Shown: positions 39,704 to 49,054 of the stretch, one piece after another
Layout: each line of letters starts with the position of its first letter
How positions within the stretch are numbered: position 1 is the first letter of the stretch
Origin: [Clostridium] innocuum
GTDB lineage: Bacteria; Bacillota_I; Bacilli_A; Erysipelotrichales; Erysipelotrichaceae
NCBI GenBank assembly: GCA_012317185.1
Contig: CP048838.1
Span: 2,418,001 to 2,482,000, forward strand
DNA: 64,000 nucleotides
Direction of reading: 5' to 3'
Notes under the pieces: model-generated
Told to the model about the DNA's origin: nothing
Databases searched by the model: none
The model's input: only the letters and a program-made list of their open reading frames with translations
Translations under genes and position numbers: made by a program

Positions 39704-40771
39704 TTATTTTACTTCCCGTGTCCAGCCATAGGTATCCGCAACATCGCCCCACTGGATACCGGTCAGTGTATCGTACAGCTTCTGTGTCAGCTCTCCGGTC
39801 TTGAAATCATTGATCACCGTGATTTCCCCTTTGAAATTCAGCTCTCCGACAGGAGAAATAACCGCTGCAGTTCCGGTACCAAACGCTTCCTCCAGACGGC
39901 CCTCCTTACCCGCCTGCATCAGCTCATCAATAGCGAGATGGCGTTCCTCCACCTCATAGCCCCAGGAGGTTAACAGCTGCAGAATGGAATCTCTGGTAAC
40001 ACCCGGCAATACTGTTCCATCACAGGGTGCCGTAACGATTTTATTATCAATTTTGAACATGACGTTCATCGTTCCGACTTCCTCGACATACTTTCGCTCC
40101 ACACCATCCAGCCAGAGCACCTGGGTATACCCCAGCTTTTCCGCCTTGACCTGCGCAGCAATGCTGGCCGCATAGTTGCCGCCGCACTTTGTAAATCCGG
40201 TGCCTCCCTTGGTAGCCCGCACATATTCATCCTCTACATAGATTTTCACAGGATTTACACCCTCCGGATAATACGCTCCAACCGGAGAAAGCAGAATCAT
40301 GAATTTGTAGGCATTGCTTGGATGTACCCCAACCGCAGCTTCCGTCGCAAACATAAACGGGCGGATATAAAGTGAGGTACCCTCGGCAGTCGGAATCCAG
40401 TCCTTTTCATAATTTACAACCGCAGCTACCGCCTCTACAAACATCTCCTCATCCATTTCCGGCATACACAGACGACGGTTGGAATTGGCGAAGCGGCGCG
40501 CATTCATTTCCGGGCGAAACAGCAGCACCCGGCCATCCTTTGTCTTATAGGCCTTCAGCCCCTCAAAGGTTTCCTGTGCATAATGCAGAACCAGACTTGC
40601 AGGATCCATGCAGATCGGCGCATACGGCTCGATCTTGGCATTGCACCAGCCCTGCTCTGCTGTCCAATCCATGGTAAACATATGGTCGGTAAAGATTTTA
40701 CCAAAGCCCAGATCACTGCTCCAGTCAGGTTTTTCTTTTTTCTGTGATGCTTCTATAATTTCGATATTCAT
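39704..40771 (-). CDS. ilvE: Branched-chain amino acid aminotransferase
   Basis: A 355-residue PLP fold-type IV transaminase, interconverting Val/Leu/Ile with their 2-oxo acids. The PLP lysine lies in GYTQVLWLDGVERKYVEEVGTMN-type context (family E..G.mN); TKGGTGFTKCGGNYAASI, LHYAQETFEGLKAY and GVTRDSILQL are diagnostic of the BCAT/IlvE-II subgroup. ATG 40771 is 8 nt after GGGAGG; the upstream in-frame start at 40792 lacks a site. Cytoplasmic; single gene with its own terminator. Confidence 0.95.
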   Translation of the reverse strand: MNIEIIEASQKKEKPDWSSDLGFGKIFTDHMFTMDWTAEQGWCNAKIEPYAPICMDPASLVLHYAQETFEGLKAYKTKDGRVLLFRPEMNARRFANSNRRLCMPEMDEEMFVEAVAAVVNYEKDWIPTAEGTSLYIRPFMFATEAAVGVHPSNAYKFMILLSPVGAYYPEGVNPVKIYVEDEYVRATKGGTGFTKCGGNYAASIAAQVKAEKLGYTQVLWLDGVERKYVEEVGTMNVMFKIDNKIVTAPCDGTVLPGVTRDSILQLLTSWGYEVEERHLAIDELMQAGKEGRLEEAFGTGTAAVISPVGELNFKGEITVINDFKTGELTQKLYDTLTGIQWGDVADTYGWTREVK

Positions 40772-41554
40772 ATACGAATCCTCCCTAATCACAACTTCTA
40801 TGTTTCATAGGTTACACCCTTTTTGCAATTTCGTCAACCACATTCTTTCATATTTTTACATTCTCTCTCATTTTTATTTCAAAAGACTGTGCATTTCTCT
40901 ATTACCGTACCATATTATGATGCTCCCCTTCCAATCAACCCATGCATAGTAATAGCAATAAGTAAAAATGTAACAGATGTAAATCAGCAAAGAGTATTTC
41001 ATCTCCCTACATTCAAATGTTGACAATCCGTAATCCGCAGTGAGACACAGAATAGTTTCATAACCAAAGGCGAATGATAGATACCAGTTTGATGACCTTT
41101 ATGGGAGTCAAGGAGCGTCCGAAGCAACACAGCCATTGTGTCGGGATTGCATGCTTCATAAGTGTACCTTTGCCCTGCCGGGGTCTTTGGATGATTCCTG
41201 ATCGGATGAACACCTTCTGTTCCGGCAAAAAGCTATTTGCGAAAGCGATGAGAAGCCTGCCGGCATGCTGGCTGAATATCAGGCTTAAACATCTCCAGCG
41301 CAGATAGAACATCAGTTGTGCATTTATCGGTATCTCTGTGGCATATACGAAGTGATCGTTATGATCTGATGTATATTCTGTTTTTCTTTATTTACGTACA
41401 CACTCAGTAGCCACGATTATGCAATGTAATAGTAATGGAATTCCATATTTCCGCGTATGGGATGCAATATTATTTTCTACAGGTATTTCGGACAAAAATA
41501 CTAACTTTTATAAATTTATGCTATACTTTTACTAAACACGGAAGAGGGCACATT
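40772..41554. other. 780-bp intergenic region, nothing supported
   Basis: Open frames on both strands between about 41050 and 41312 (77 and 84 codons, lacking ribosome sites) look like chance. An AT-rich promoter for the HD-GYP gene (TATACT near 41522 in an extended TGCTATACT) lies at the right end. Confidence 0.4.
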
Positions 41555-42451
41555 ATGACAGTAGAAATCAAGCATAACCAAAGCTTCTGGGAGCAGGGTC
41601 CCCAGAATGCTGAAGAAATCCATGCCGTACAGCAACTGCAGACCGGACTGTATAATATTCGCAGCGATACCCATATTGGTATCACATGGGAGGAAAACGA
41701 ACGGGATGCAGTATTTGTATTATACATGCTGGAGGGAGAAATGCAGTTTCAATCCAGCAGTGAAGTCTTTTCCTTAAAAAAGGATGACAGCGCACTGTTT
41801 AGCTATGAAGCAACTGCTATTCACGGAATTTCCAAAACACCCTGCCGTCTGATGCTGTTCAGTACGAGCGGCTCCTATCAAAAGGTGAATGCGACCAACG
41901 CCTGCTTTGAAAAGCTGCGGGAGGTCGAACTGAAGGATATCTATACGATTGGACACAGCCGACGGGTCAGCAGTCTTTCCATGTCCATTGCATTGCAGCT
42001 GGATCCGGGCTATGATATTCTGACACTGGGCGCAGCCGCAACCTTCCATGATCTTGGTAAATATTATACACCAATTGAAATTCTGCAAAAGCCGGGACGA
42101 TTAACTCCTGAGGAATTTTCCATTATCAAGCTGCATCCCCAGGCTTCCTGGCAGCTGCTGATGGAATCACATGGAGAAATAATTGCAGAGATAGCCCTGC
42201 AGCACCATGAACGAATGGATGGAAGCGGATATCCCCGCGGTCTGCACGCAGATGCAATCCGGATGGATGCACGCATCATTGCAGTTGCGGATGTGTTTGA
42301 TGCCATTACGAGTAAACGCTCCTACAACAATCCCGTCAGCTATGAACAGGCTCTGTCTATCATGGAACAGGAGCGGCAGCTGTACGATTCGGATGTTCTG
42401 CATGCACTTCATATTCTGGTAAGGGAAAAGCGACTGTCCATTTCGATATAA
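41555..42451 (+). CDS. HD-GYP domain protein (probable c-di-GMP phosphodiesterase)
   Basis: 298 residues. Residues ~1-115 form a cupin-like sensory domain; residues ~125-298 are the HD-GYP domain with HSRRV, ATFHDLGK (HD pair), ALQHHERMDGSGYP (the HHE...DGSGYP signature) and ADVFDAITSKRSY. HD-GYP enzymes hydrolyse c-di-GMP to GMP; all metal-site residues seem in place. Start ATG 41555 follows GAAGAGGGC. With two GGDEF proteins at 58-62 kb the window encodes both directions of c-di-GMP metabolism. Ligand of the cupin domain is unknown. Confidence 0.9.
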   Translation: MTVEIKHNQSFWEQGPQNAEEIHAVQQLQTGLYNIRSDTHIGITWEENERDAVFVLYMLEGEMQFQSSSEVFSLKKDDSALFSYEATAIHGISKTPCRLMLFSTSGSYQKVNATNACFEKLREVELKDIYTIGHSRRVSSLSMSIALQLDPGYDILTLGAAATFHDLGKYYTPIEILQKPGRLTPEEFSIIKLHPQASWQLLMESHGEIIAEIALQHHERMDGSGYPRGLHADAIRMDARIIAVADVFDAITSKRSYNNPVSYEQALSIMEQERQLYDSDVLHALHILVREKRLSISI

Positions 42452-42460
42452 GATCACAGT

Positions 42461-42494
42461 AAAAACCGGCACTTCAAAATTTGCCGGTTTTTTT
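42461..42494 (+). terminator. Terminator of the HD-GYP gene
   Basis: AAACCGGC / GCCGGTTT hairpin followed by TTTTTA. Confidence 0.85.
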
Positions 42495-42576
42495 ATGCAT
42501 TGGAAAGGATACGTACAGGGAATAGCCTTGCGCAGAACAAGCACTCAGCAAGACTTTACGTACCGTAAGAAATGTG

Positions 42577-42619
42577 AAAAAGGCATCTGCTTTTTTACGA
42601 ATCATAATATGCAGATGCC
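42577..42619 (-). terminator. valS terminator
   Basis: GGCATCTGC (42582-42590) pairs with GCAGATGCC (42611-42619); on the minus strand TTTTTC follows. Confidence 0.8.
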
Positions 42620-42633
42620 CGTTTATAGAAAAG

Positions 42634-45258
42634 CTATGCTTTCTTCTTCATTTCCTCCAGCTGTTTTTCAACGATCGCATACTGGGAGCGGTAACCCTCC
42701 AGCTTTTCACGCTCTGCGTTGACCTTTGCTTCGGGAGCCTTGTTTACGAAATTCGGATTGCTCAGCATGCCCTCTCCGCGTTTGATTTCCTGCTGCAGAC
42801 GTTTGATTTCCTTGCTCAGCTTTTCGATTTCCTCTTCCACATTGATGATTGCGGCCAGTGGAACATTCAGCGTACCGTTCAGAATCGGACGAACTGCCAT
42901 TTCCACAGCGCTGTCCTCATCGATCCATGTCGCATGACACATCTTCTGCAGGATGGCATTGATATAGGAAACACTTGGCATATTCTTACCGTTTTCGTCC
43001 CGTATGATGACCTCGATGTCCATGCTCGGCTTCAGGTTGTAATCCACCTTCAGACTGCGCACTGCCTCGATCATTGTAATCAGCTGACGAATCGCTGTCA
43101 TTTCCTCTTCGCTCATCGCCGCATCCACTGCACATGGCCAGGCCTCCAGATTGATGCTTTCCTGAGTATGCGGAATTGCCAGATAGATTTCCTCTGTCAC
43201 GAACGGCATGAACGGATGCAGCATACGTACGATACCGCTCAGCACCGTTACCAACGTGGACTGTGCTGCCCTGCGCAGTGTTTCATCATCGCTGGAAAGA
43301 CCTGCCTTGCTCAGCTCGATATACCAGCTGCAGAAATCATCCCAGATAAAGCTGTACAGCTCATTTCCAACCAGCGCATACTCATATTTTTCCATATTCG
43401 CCGTCACGTTTTCCAGCACCTCATTGAAGCGCTTCAAAATCCATTTGTCGATCATGGAGGCATTGCTCAAATCAATGTCGGAAACCTCCATATCCTCTGG
43501 AATCTGCATGAGGACAAAGCGGCTCGCATTCCATATTTTATTGATAAAGTTCGCACTTGCCTCGACCTTTTCATCGATGTAGCGCAAATCCTGTCCCGGT
43601 GTGGAATTCGTTGTCAAAAAGAAGCGCAGTGCATCGACACCGTGATCCGCAATCACATCCATCGGATCAATACCGTTGCCCAGCGACTTACTCATCTTAC
43701 GTCCCTGCGCATCCCGTACCAGACCGTGAATCAATACATCCTTAAACGGACGGTTTTTCATGCAGTAGCGTGTCTGGAAAGCCATACGGGCAACCCAGAA
43801 GAAAATGATATCATAGCCGGTCACAAGCACGTCATTCGGGAAGTAACGGTTCAAATCATCCGTCTCCTTCGGCCAGCCCAGCGTGGAGAACGGCCACAGT
43901 GCACTGGAGAACCAGGTATCCAGAACATCCTCATCCTGAATCCAGTTTTCCAAATCCTGCGGATCCTCCATCCCTACATAGATTTCACCGGTTTCCTTAT
44001 GATACCAGGCAGGAATGCGGTGTCCCCACCACAGCTGACGGGAGATACACCAATCCTCGATATTTTCCAGCCACTGATGGAAGGTCTTTTCAAAGCGCTG
44101 CGGATAGAAGTGAATTTTCTGTTCTTCGATTTCCTGATTTTTTAATACCTCTTCAGCCAGCGGCTCCATACGGACAAACCACTGCTTAGAAAGATAAGGC
44201 TCCACAATGACACCGGTTCTTTCCGAATGTCCAACCTGATGCATGTGCTGTTCGATATGATCCACAACACCATCCTTTTCAAAATCGGCAACCAGTGCCT
44301 TACGGCAGGCAAAACGGTCCATTCCTGCATACTTATGTGCCATTTCATTCATCGTACCATCCGGATGCATACAGATCGGCATTGCCAGATGATATTTTTT
44401 CGCCAGAGCAAAGTCATTCGGATCATGTGCCGGTGTACATTTCATAACCGCCGTACCAAAGGACATGTCGATATAATCATCCGCCATGATTGGCAGTTCT
44501 TCCCCATTGGCAGGGTTAATAACGTGCATTCCGACGATATTCTTATAACGTACATCCTCCGGATGTACAAAAATCGCCTGATCCGCAAACATGGTTTCCG
44601 GACGGGTGGTCGCAATCACCAGCTCTTTTCCGGTTTCCACTACCTTATATTTGAAATAGTACATCGCACCTTCAATTTCCTTGTGAATAACCTCAATATT
44701 GGAAAGTGCTGTTTTAGCCTGCGGATCCCAGTTGATGATACGCTCTCCCTGATATATCAGACCATCATTGTATAAGTCCACAAATACTCTGCGTACCGCA
44801 TCACTCAGTCCCTCATCCAGCGTAAAGCGTTCTCTGGAATAGTCAAGGGACAGTCCCATCTTTGCCCACTGCTTGCGAATCGTGGAGGCATACTCCTCCT
44901 TCCATTCCCATGCACGCTCAAGAAACTTCTCACGCCCGATATCATATCGTGAAATACCTTCGGATTTCAGACGCTCGTCAACCTTGGCCTGGGTCGCAAT
45001 CCCGGCATGATCCATGCCCGGCAGCCACAGCATGTCATAGCCCTGCATACGCTTGTAGCGGGAAACGATATCCTGCAGGGTGGTATCCCATGCATGTCCC
45101 AAGTGCAGCTTTCCGGTTACATTGGGTGGAGGTATTACGATGCAGAAGGGGTCCTTGCTCTTATCTCCTGCTGTGAAATAGCCGTGATCGATCCAGCTTT
45201 TGTAGTGGTCCATCTCAACGTGAAGATGATCATATTTCGCATCTAATGTTTTTCTCAT
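42634..45258 (-). CDS. valS: Valyl-tRNA synthetase
   Basis: An 874-residue class I synthetase charging tRNA-Val. HIGH is seen as HLGH at residues 52-55 (PPPNVTGKLHLGHAW), KMSKS as GRKMSKSLGNG; the editing domain has TTRPETMFADQAIF and the C-terminal coiled-coil arm (IEKLSKEIKRLQQEIKRGEGML). ATG 45258 follows AGGAG. It lies 14 bp after a GNAT gene and both are behind a T-box with a GTA specifier. In Bacillus subtilis spoVID also lies upstream of valS, as here. Confidence 0.97.
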   Translation of the reverse strand: MRKTLDAKYDHLHVEMDHYKSWIDHGYFTAGDKSKDPFCIVIPPPNVTGKLHLGHAWDTTLQDIVSRYKRMQGYDMLWLPGMDHAGIATQAKVDERLKSEGISRYDIGREKFLERAWEWKEEYASTIRKQWAKMGLSLDYSRERFTLDEGLSDAVRRVFVDLYNDGLIYQGERIINWDPQAKTALSNIEVIHKEIEGAMYYFKYKVVETGKELVIATTRPETMFADQAIFVHPEDVRYKNIVGMHVINPANGEELPIMADDYIDMSFGTAVMKCTPAHDPNDFALAKKYHLAMPICMHPDGTMNEMAHKYAGMDRFACRKALVADFEKDGVVDHIEQHMHQVGHSERTGVIVEPYLSKQWFVRMEPLAEEVLKNQEIEEQKIHFYPQRFEKTFHQWLENIEDWCISRQLWWGHRIPAWYHKETGEIYVGMEDPQDLENWIQDEDVLDTWFSSALWPFSTLGWPKETDDLNRYFPNDVLVTGYDIIFFWVARMAFQTRYCMKNRPFKDVLIHGLVRDAQGRKMSKSLGNGIDPMDVIADHGVDALRFFLTTNSTPGQDLRYIDEKVEASANFINKIWNASRFVLMQIPEDMEVSDIDLSNASMIDKWILKRFNEVLENVTANMEKYEYALVGNELYSFIWDDFCSWYIELSKAGLSSDDETLRRAAQSTLVTVLSGIVRMLHPFMPFVTEEIYLAIPHTQESINLEAWPCAVDAAMSEEEMTAIRQLITMIEAVRSLKVDYNLKPSMDIEVIIRDENGKNMPSVSYINAILQKMCHATWIDEDSAVEMAVRPILNGTLNVPLAAIINVEEEIEKLSKEIKRLQQEIKRGEGMLSNPNFVNKAPEAKVNAEREKLEGYRSQYAIVEKQLEEMKKKA

Positions 45259-45272
45259 AACGCACTTCTCCT

Positions 45273-45842
45273 TTACTTGTCCAAACGGAAGCTTTCTGTA
45301 AGAATATCTTCTTTCAGAATGCTCATTAACACCATATCGTGATATCGTCCATCACTCAGCAATGCCAGCTTGCGAAGGATTCCCTCCTGTACAAAGCCGC
45401 AATGCTTTAAAACCGCTGCACTCGCCGGATGCTCCACAGCCACATAGGCTTCCATGCGGCGCAGCCCGACATGCGCAAAGCCAGCTTTCACCAGCGCGCT
45501 GACAGCTTCTCTCATCAAGCCCTGATTCCAGTAATCCGGATGCATCAGATAACCGATTTCGCCGATATCCCCATCAATGGTATGGATATCCAGATTGCCG
45601 ATCACCTTGTCATCATGCTTATGTACCATCACCCAGGCCTGCGGTACACCGCGCTTTTCCCAGGTCAGAAAATAACTGCGGATACTGTTCAGTGTCTCTT
45701 CTATATCCGTATGAGGATGCAGAGATAAATACCGCATGACCAAAGGGTCGCTGTAATAGGCAAACATATCACATACATCCCCTTCTTCTACAGGACGAAG
45801 CAGCAGATGTGCAGTTTCCACACAGGGCATATCCAAGCGCAT
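45273..45842 (-). CDS. GNAT-family N-acetyltransferase (RimJ/RimL-like)
   Basis: 189 residues from ATG 45842, after GGAGGTG. TAHLLLRPVEEGD is the typical opening, IGEIGYLMHPDYWNQGLMREAV the acetyl-CoA region, and RRMEAYVAVEHPASAAVLKHCGFVQEG the closing motif of the RimJ/RimL group. As the first gene of the T-box transcript with valS it is regulated by Val availability. Acceptor substrate unknown. Confidence 0.85.
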   Translation of the reverse strand: MRLDMPCVETAHLLLRPVEEGDVCDMFAYYSDPLVMRYLSLHPHTDIEETLNSIRSYFLTWEKRGVPQAWVMVHKHDDKVIGNLDIHTIDGDIGEIGYLMHPDYWNQGLMREAVSALVKAGFAHVGLRRMEAYVAVEHPASAAVLKHCGFVQEGILRKLALLSDGRYHDMVLMSILKEDILTESFRLDK

Positions 45843-45860
45843 ACCATCACCTCCGAATAT

Positions 45861-46086
45861 AAAAAAAGCGTCCCGCAAAGGACGTTTTCACGTGGTACCA
45901 CCTTATTTTACACAGCTGTGCTGTGCCTTGACCACGTTAACGCCGTGCTTCACGAATACTCCTACTTCTCTTTCAGAATATCTGCTCCAAGACTACCTTC
46001 TCACAGCTTCAGCACTTTCTTCCACCAGCCGAAAGCTCTCTCTACCTGAAAATCTGTGGTACTCCTTCTTTTCTAACGCATTTTAC
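45861..46086 (-). promoter_or_regulatory. T-box riboswitch, Val specifier
   Basis: The minus strand has the T-box GGTGGTACCACG (45891-45902) with the tRNA-acceptor UGGU, a terminator hairpin CGTCC/GGACG followed by a T-tract (45861-45885), an AGAGAG motif and specifier GTA (45994-45996) in AAGGTAGTCTTGGAG. The GTA codon and the downstream valS agree. Binding of uncharged tRNA-Val would favour the antiterminator and raise expression of the GNAT gene and valS. Confidence 0.92.
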
Positions 46087-46092
46087 TTTTCT

Positions 46093-46121
46093 ATTATAAA
46101 CAAAAGTCCAGCGATTTTCAA
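46093..46121 (-). promoter_or_regulatory. Promoter of the valS T-box transcript
   Basis: Minus strand TTGAAA (46116-46121), 17-bp spacer, TATAAT (46093-46098). Confidence 0.8.
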
Positions 46122-46511
46122 CCTCTTTTTTAGTTTTGCGGGCAGCTGAGGCTTTTAACACCGCACACAGGCATCTCTTGCTGATTATCGGATCAAGGAG
46201 CTGTTTCCTTCCTGTAAAGGCTCTTGACCGGCATGTCGTGACAGGTAGTGTGAAAGAACATCCAATTTATGATAAAACAAGAAATTTAAGACAGCATTCA
46301 TGCCGTGTGTTTCCGCGCGCAAAATGGGGATGAGTTAACGATAATGAAACATTCACAACCTGTACAGAAAATCTGTCAAGTCCTATACACAGGGGCTGCT
46401 TATGCTATCCATATATCCCAACTGCACACACGATTCCGGCGACAAAGTCATTCCCTCACATATTCCTGAGCGTGAAAGAAGGCAGACATCTGGTGAAAAC
46501 CGCAGATATAC
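46122..46511. other. 390-bp intergenic region, nothing recognised
   Basis: No RNA or gene is supported; the small plus-strand ORF 46136-46333 has no ribosome site and no family likeness. Confidence 0.4.
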
Positions 46512-46550
46512 AAAAAAAAACAAAAGCACCATTTATATTGATGCTTTTGT
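46512..46550 (-). terminator. Terminator of the SpoVID-like gene
   Basis: ACAAAAGCACC / GGATGCTTTTGT-type stem (46520-46550) followed on the minus strand by a long T-tract. Confidence 0.8.
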
Positions 46551-46599
46551 CCCCGCATAAACTGCTTGCATATTTCATATACTCATGCGTCCGCCAAAT

Positions 46600-47319
46600 T
46601 CAGACAGAGGGAAGAATCACCAGCGTACGTTCGTTTACTTCCTTATTGTTATTGGCCAGACGCAAAGCATCTTCCTTCACATCATAGCGCTGTGCTATGG
46701 TTCCATAGGAGTCATTCCCTCTGGCGACGACCATACGGTAGGATGTATACGTTGTTTCATCGTCTTCGAACAAATCTTCAAATTCCGACATCGCTGTGGT
46801 GTCCGATTCCTGTGGTGTCTCTTCCTCCTGTGCCACTTCTTCATTTTCCTGCGAGCCTGTAGCAGACAGCTGTTCAAGTGTATGCAGGGTATTGTCCTGC
46901 ATCTCTGGCTGAGCAGGTGCCGGCTGCCGGGATGCTGAAAACTCCGGCTGCACATTGTCTTGTTCAACAACCGTCTGTTGAACAGGTGCCGGCTGCTCCT
47001 GCAATCCGTGAATTCCCATAAGAATCGTCAAATTCAAACCGCCATTGGCAGGAACACTCTGATATTCCTGTATATCAAGATAAAAACGATCCTGTGACAG
47101 CTTGTGATTCGGTGCAAGTACATCCATATCCAATACTTCCTCATATTCCTGCAGCTCACCCTCATCATTCACATAGCTTCCCTGTACACGCAGGGGACCT
47201 ACTGCACGAATGCCCTCTGCTTCCTTATGGTATTCCAGTGATTCCCGTACCTGCAGGGAACGCGGCTCCTTGACCTGATCTGCGAACTGCAGCTCTTTTT
47301 CTATTTTCATTGTTTTCAT
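46600..47319 (-). CDS. SpoVID/SipL-like LysM protein
   Basis: 239 residues from ATG 47319, 7 nt after AGGAGG; the longer in-frame reading to 48072 is antisense to the gene at 47515 and is rejected. Residues 1-~105 look like the SPOCS-type beta domain of SpoVID/SipL, ~106-190 is an acidic Gln/Glu-rich linker, and ~193-239 is LysM-like (YRMVVARGNDSYGTIAQRYDV...ANNNKEVNERTLVILP). Much shorter than Bacillus SpoVID (575). In spore formers these proteins guide coat assembly on the forespore. Its place next to valS matches the Bacillus order. Confidence 0.65.
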   Translation of the reverse strand: MKTMKIEKELQFADQVKEPRSLQVRESLEYHKEAEGIRAVGPLRVQGSYVNDEGELQEYEEVLDMDVLAPNHKLSQDRFYLDIQEYQSVPANGGLNLTILMGIHGLQEQPAPVQQTVVEQDNVQPEFSASRQPAPAQPEMQDNTLHTLEQLSATGSQENEEVAQEEETPQESDTTAMSEFEDLFEDDETTYTSYRMVVARGNDSYGTIAQRYDVKEDALRLANNNKEVNERTLVILPSV

Positions 47320-47514
47320 AGCGTAGCCTCCTATCATTATGTATGCCGCAGAAACACAAAGTATGCCTGCTTGTACAGATTCCCTGCAGGTCTGCTCTTT
47401 GCCAGGCTGCACTACTTCCGCCAGCCTGACTGCCGTTTTTAAATTCTTGGTCTTTTTCTGTCCACAAGTGACAAAATATGATAGAATGGATTGGAAAGAA
47501 ATGAGGATGTTAAC

Positions 47515-48141
47515 ATGATTACCATTGAAAGAACAAGTGTAATGAATTTTGAAAATGCCATTCGCGGTGCCCGTAATCCGATGAACAGCTGGAATCGCAT
47601 GGATAGCTTTTATGATGAACAGGGAAACTTCATTATGGGACCAAACGATCTGAATCTGGCACAGCGTCTGGCACGTGCAGGCAGTGATCACCGTAAATTC
47701 ATCCGTCAGATATTTGTTTCTGTCGATTTTACTGCCCCGCTGTACTGGTGGAAGGAATACGATACATACAAGGTGGCAACCGTGGCCAACTCCACCTCCA
47801 CCATGCACAAGATTGCCAGCAAGCCCTTTACGCTGGATGATTTTTCCCATGAGCGTATGAATACACAGGCACAGGAGGCGCTGGCACATACCGTTTCCGT
47901 CCTGGAGGATCTGCGGAAAGACTATCTGGAAACAAAGGATAAGGAAACCTGGTACAGTATGATTCAGCTGCTGCCGAGCAGCTACCATCAGATGCGTACC
48001 TGTACGCTGAATTATGAAACGCTGATGAACATTTATTATGCAAGAAGAAACCACAAGCTGGATGAATGGCATACCGTGTGCGACTGGATCGCATCACTGC
48101 CCTATGCGAAAGAGCTGATTCTTGCGGTAGAAGAAAAATAA
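47515..48141 (+). CDS. ThyX-like conserved protein, unknown role
   Basis: 208 residues from ATG 47515, 8 nt after GAGG. The central run RKFIRQIFVSVDFTAPLYWWKEYDTYKVATVANSTSTMHKI (cited in blocks RKFIRQIFVSVDFTAP, LYWWKEYDTYKVATVA, NSTSTMHK) and the later LLPSSYHQMRTCTLNYETL resemble a conserved Firmicute/phage family with a ThyX-like layout. The exact ThyX motif RHRxxSxNE is not kept, so thymidylate synthase activity is doubtful. The strand is opposite to its neighbours. Function unknown; likely a cytoplasmic protein. Confidence 0.55.
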   Translation: MITIERTSVMNFENAIRGARNPMNSWNRMDSFYDEQGNFIMGPNDLNLAQRLARAGSDHRKFIRQIFVSVDFTAPLYWWKEYDTYKVATVANSTSTMHKIASKPFTLDDFSHERMNTQAQEALAHTVSVLEDLRKDYLETKDKETWYSMIQLLPSSYHQMRTCTLNYETLMNIYYARRNHKLDEWHTVCDWIASLPYAKELILAVEEK

Positions 48142-48150
48142 TATAGAAAT

Positions 48151-48206
48151 GACAGAATCCTAAAACAGTTCGCCGACCTGCAAACCGTTTAGATTCTGTC
48201 TTTTTT
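48151..48206 (+). terminator. Terminator of the ThyX-like gene
   Basis: GACAGAATC (48151-48159) pairs with GATTCTGTC (48192-48200), followed by TTTTTT. It overlaps the 3' end of the convergent SdpI gene (stop at 48189). Confidence 0.7.
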
Positions 48207-48770
48207 CTGTTTCTGATCATAACGATAGGATAGGAATGCCGGAATCCCGACAAAGCCAAACCCAAAAGCAGTTGCCTGAACACCGGTATGGTGCATTGCA
48301 AATCCGCACAGCATGAAAAAAGCTGTCGGAAAGCTCATATAGCCGCAGATGCGATGTGCATACCGCCACGTATTTTCATCTGCCGTCGTCCATGGCAGCC
48401 GAAGACCAAGATGACGATTAAAGGGAAGCTTTGGTGCAGCGTTTCCATATACCAGTACCAGAAACAGCACCATGGAAAACTGCAGTTTATCTTTTACAGC
48501 TTCCTGTAGCTGTCCGCATGCATATAAAGCAGCGATTACCGCCATCATCATAATAAAAAACATGCATACCACAGCCATTTCCTGTACGGTACGGTTCTTC
48601 GGATTTGCCTGATCGAGTCCGGTTATCACATCATTCGCAAAATACAGCCGAAGAGCACTGAGGACAGAGAACAGCAGAATTCCCCATTCCGTATAGGGAA
48701 GCCATGGTGAGACACACACGCAGAGCAGAATACCTCCACAGCAAAGCATCATCCAGCGATCATTTTTCAT
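48189..48770 (-). CDS. SdpI-domain membrane protein
   Basis: 193 residues from ATG 48770. Hydrophobic helices surround the SdpI signature: YGNAAPKLPFNRHLGLRLPWTTADENTWRYAHRICGY (given here in blocks GNAAPKLPFNRHLGLRLPW and TTADENTWRYAHRICGY). SdpI in Bacillus is both the immunity protein against the SDP toxin and a receptor that sequesters SdpR at the membrane. Here the usual N-terminal DUF1648 half is a separate gene (49055-49339). The start overlaps the regulator stop by 11 nt. No toxin gene is nearby. Confidence 0.85.
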   Translation of the reverse strand: MKNDRWMMLCCGGILLCVCVSPWLPYTEWGILLFSVLSALRLYFANDVITGLDQANPKNRTVQEMAVVCMFFIMMMAVIAALYACGQLQEAVKDKLQFSMVLFLVLVYGNAAPKLPFNRHLGLRLPWTTADENTWRYAHRICGYMSFPTAFFMLCGFAMHHTGVQATAFGFGFVGIPAFLSYRYDQKQKKDRI

Positions 48771-49050
48771 GCTTCTGCGCCTTTCCATGAAAGGACATTC
48801 CATCAAACACATCCAGAAAGCAGCAGTACATCTGTTCCACAGCAGATGTGTTGATCGCATAAATTACATACTGTCCCTGTTTTTCACAGGTGATTAGCTC
48901 ACTGGTCTTCAATATATCCAGATGCTTGGATATGGCCGGCTTTGACATTGTGAATTCTTCAGCAATCTCTCCGGCACTTAGATTTTTTTCACTCAGCAGT
49001 TGCAGAATCCGCCGTCTTGTCGGATCTGCCATCGCTTTAAACATATCCAT
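48760..49050 (-). CDS. ArsR-family regulator (SdpR-like)
   Basis: A 96-residue winged-helix repressor: MDMFKAMADPTRRRILQLLSEKN opens the DNA-binding domain and SAGEIAEEFTMSKPAISKHLDIL is the recognition helix; the C-terminus has no metal-binding Cys pair. It lies between the two SdpI parts, with overlapping or near-touching ends, as in the sdpRI operon. It would bind the palindrome at 49360-49381 and repress its own operon. Confidence 0.88.
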   Translation of the reverse strand: MDMFKAMADPTRRRILQLLSEKNLSAGEIAEEFTMSKPAISKHLDILKTSELITCEKQGQYVIYAINTSAVEQMYCCFLDVFDGMSFHGKAQKHEK

Positions 49051-49054
49051 ATAC

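Noticed and set aside
41058..41312. Overlapping 77- and 84-codon ORFs on opposite strands
   Set aside because: Neither has a ribosome site or a recognisable family; probably chance open frames.
42574..44145. 523-codon plus-strand ORF
   Set aside because: Antisense to valS, which has all synthetase motifs; the antisense product is His/Cys-rich without likeness.
47320..48072. N-terminal extension of the SpoVID-like ORF to 490 codons
   Set aside because: The extension is antisense to 47515-48141, lacks family likeness and a strong ribosome site sits at 47319.
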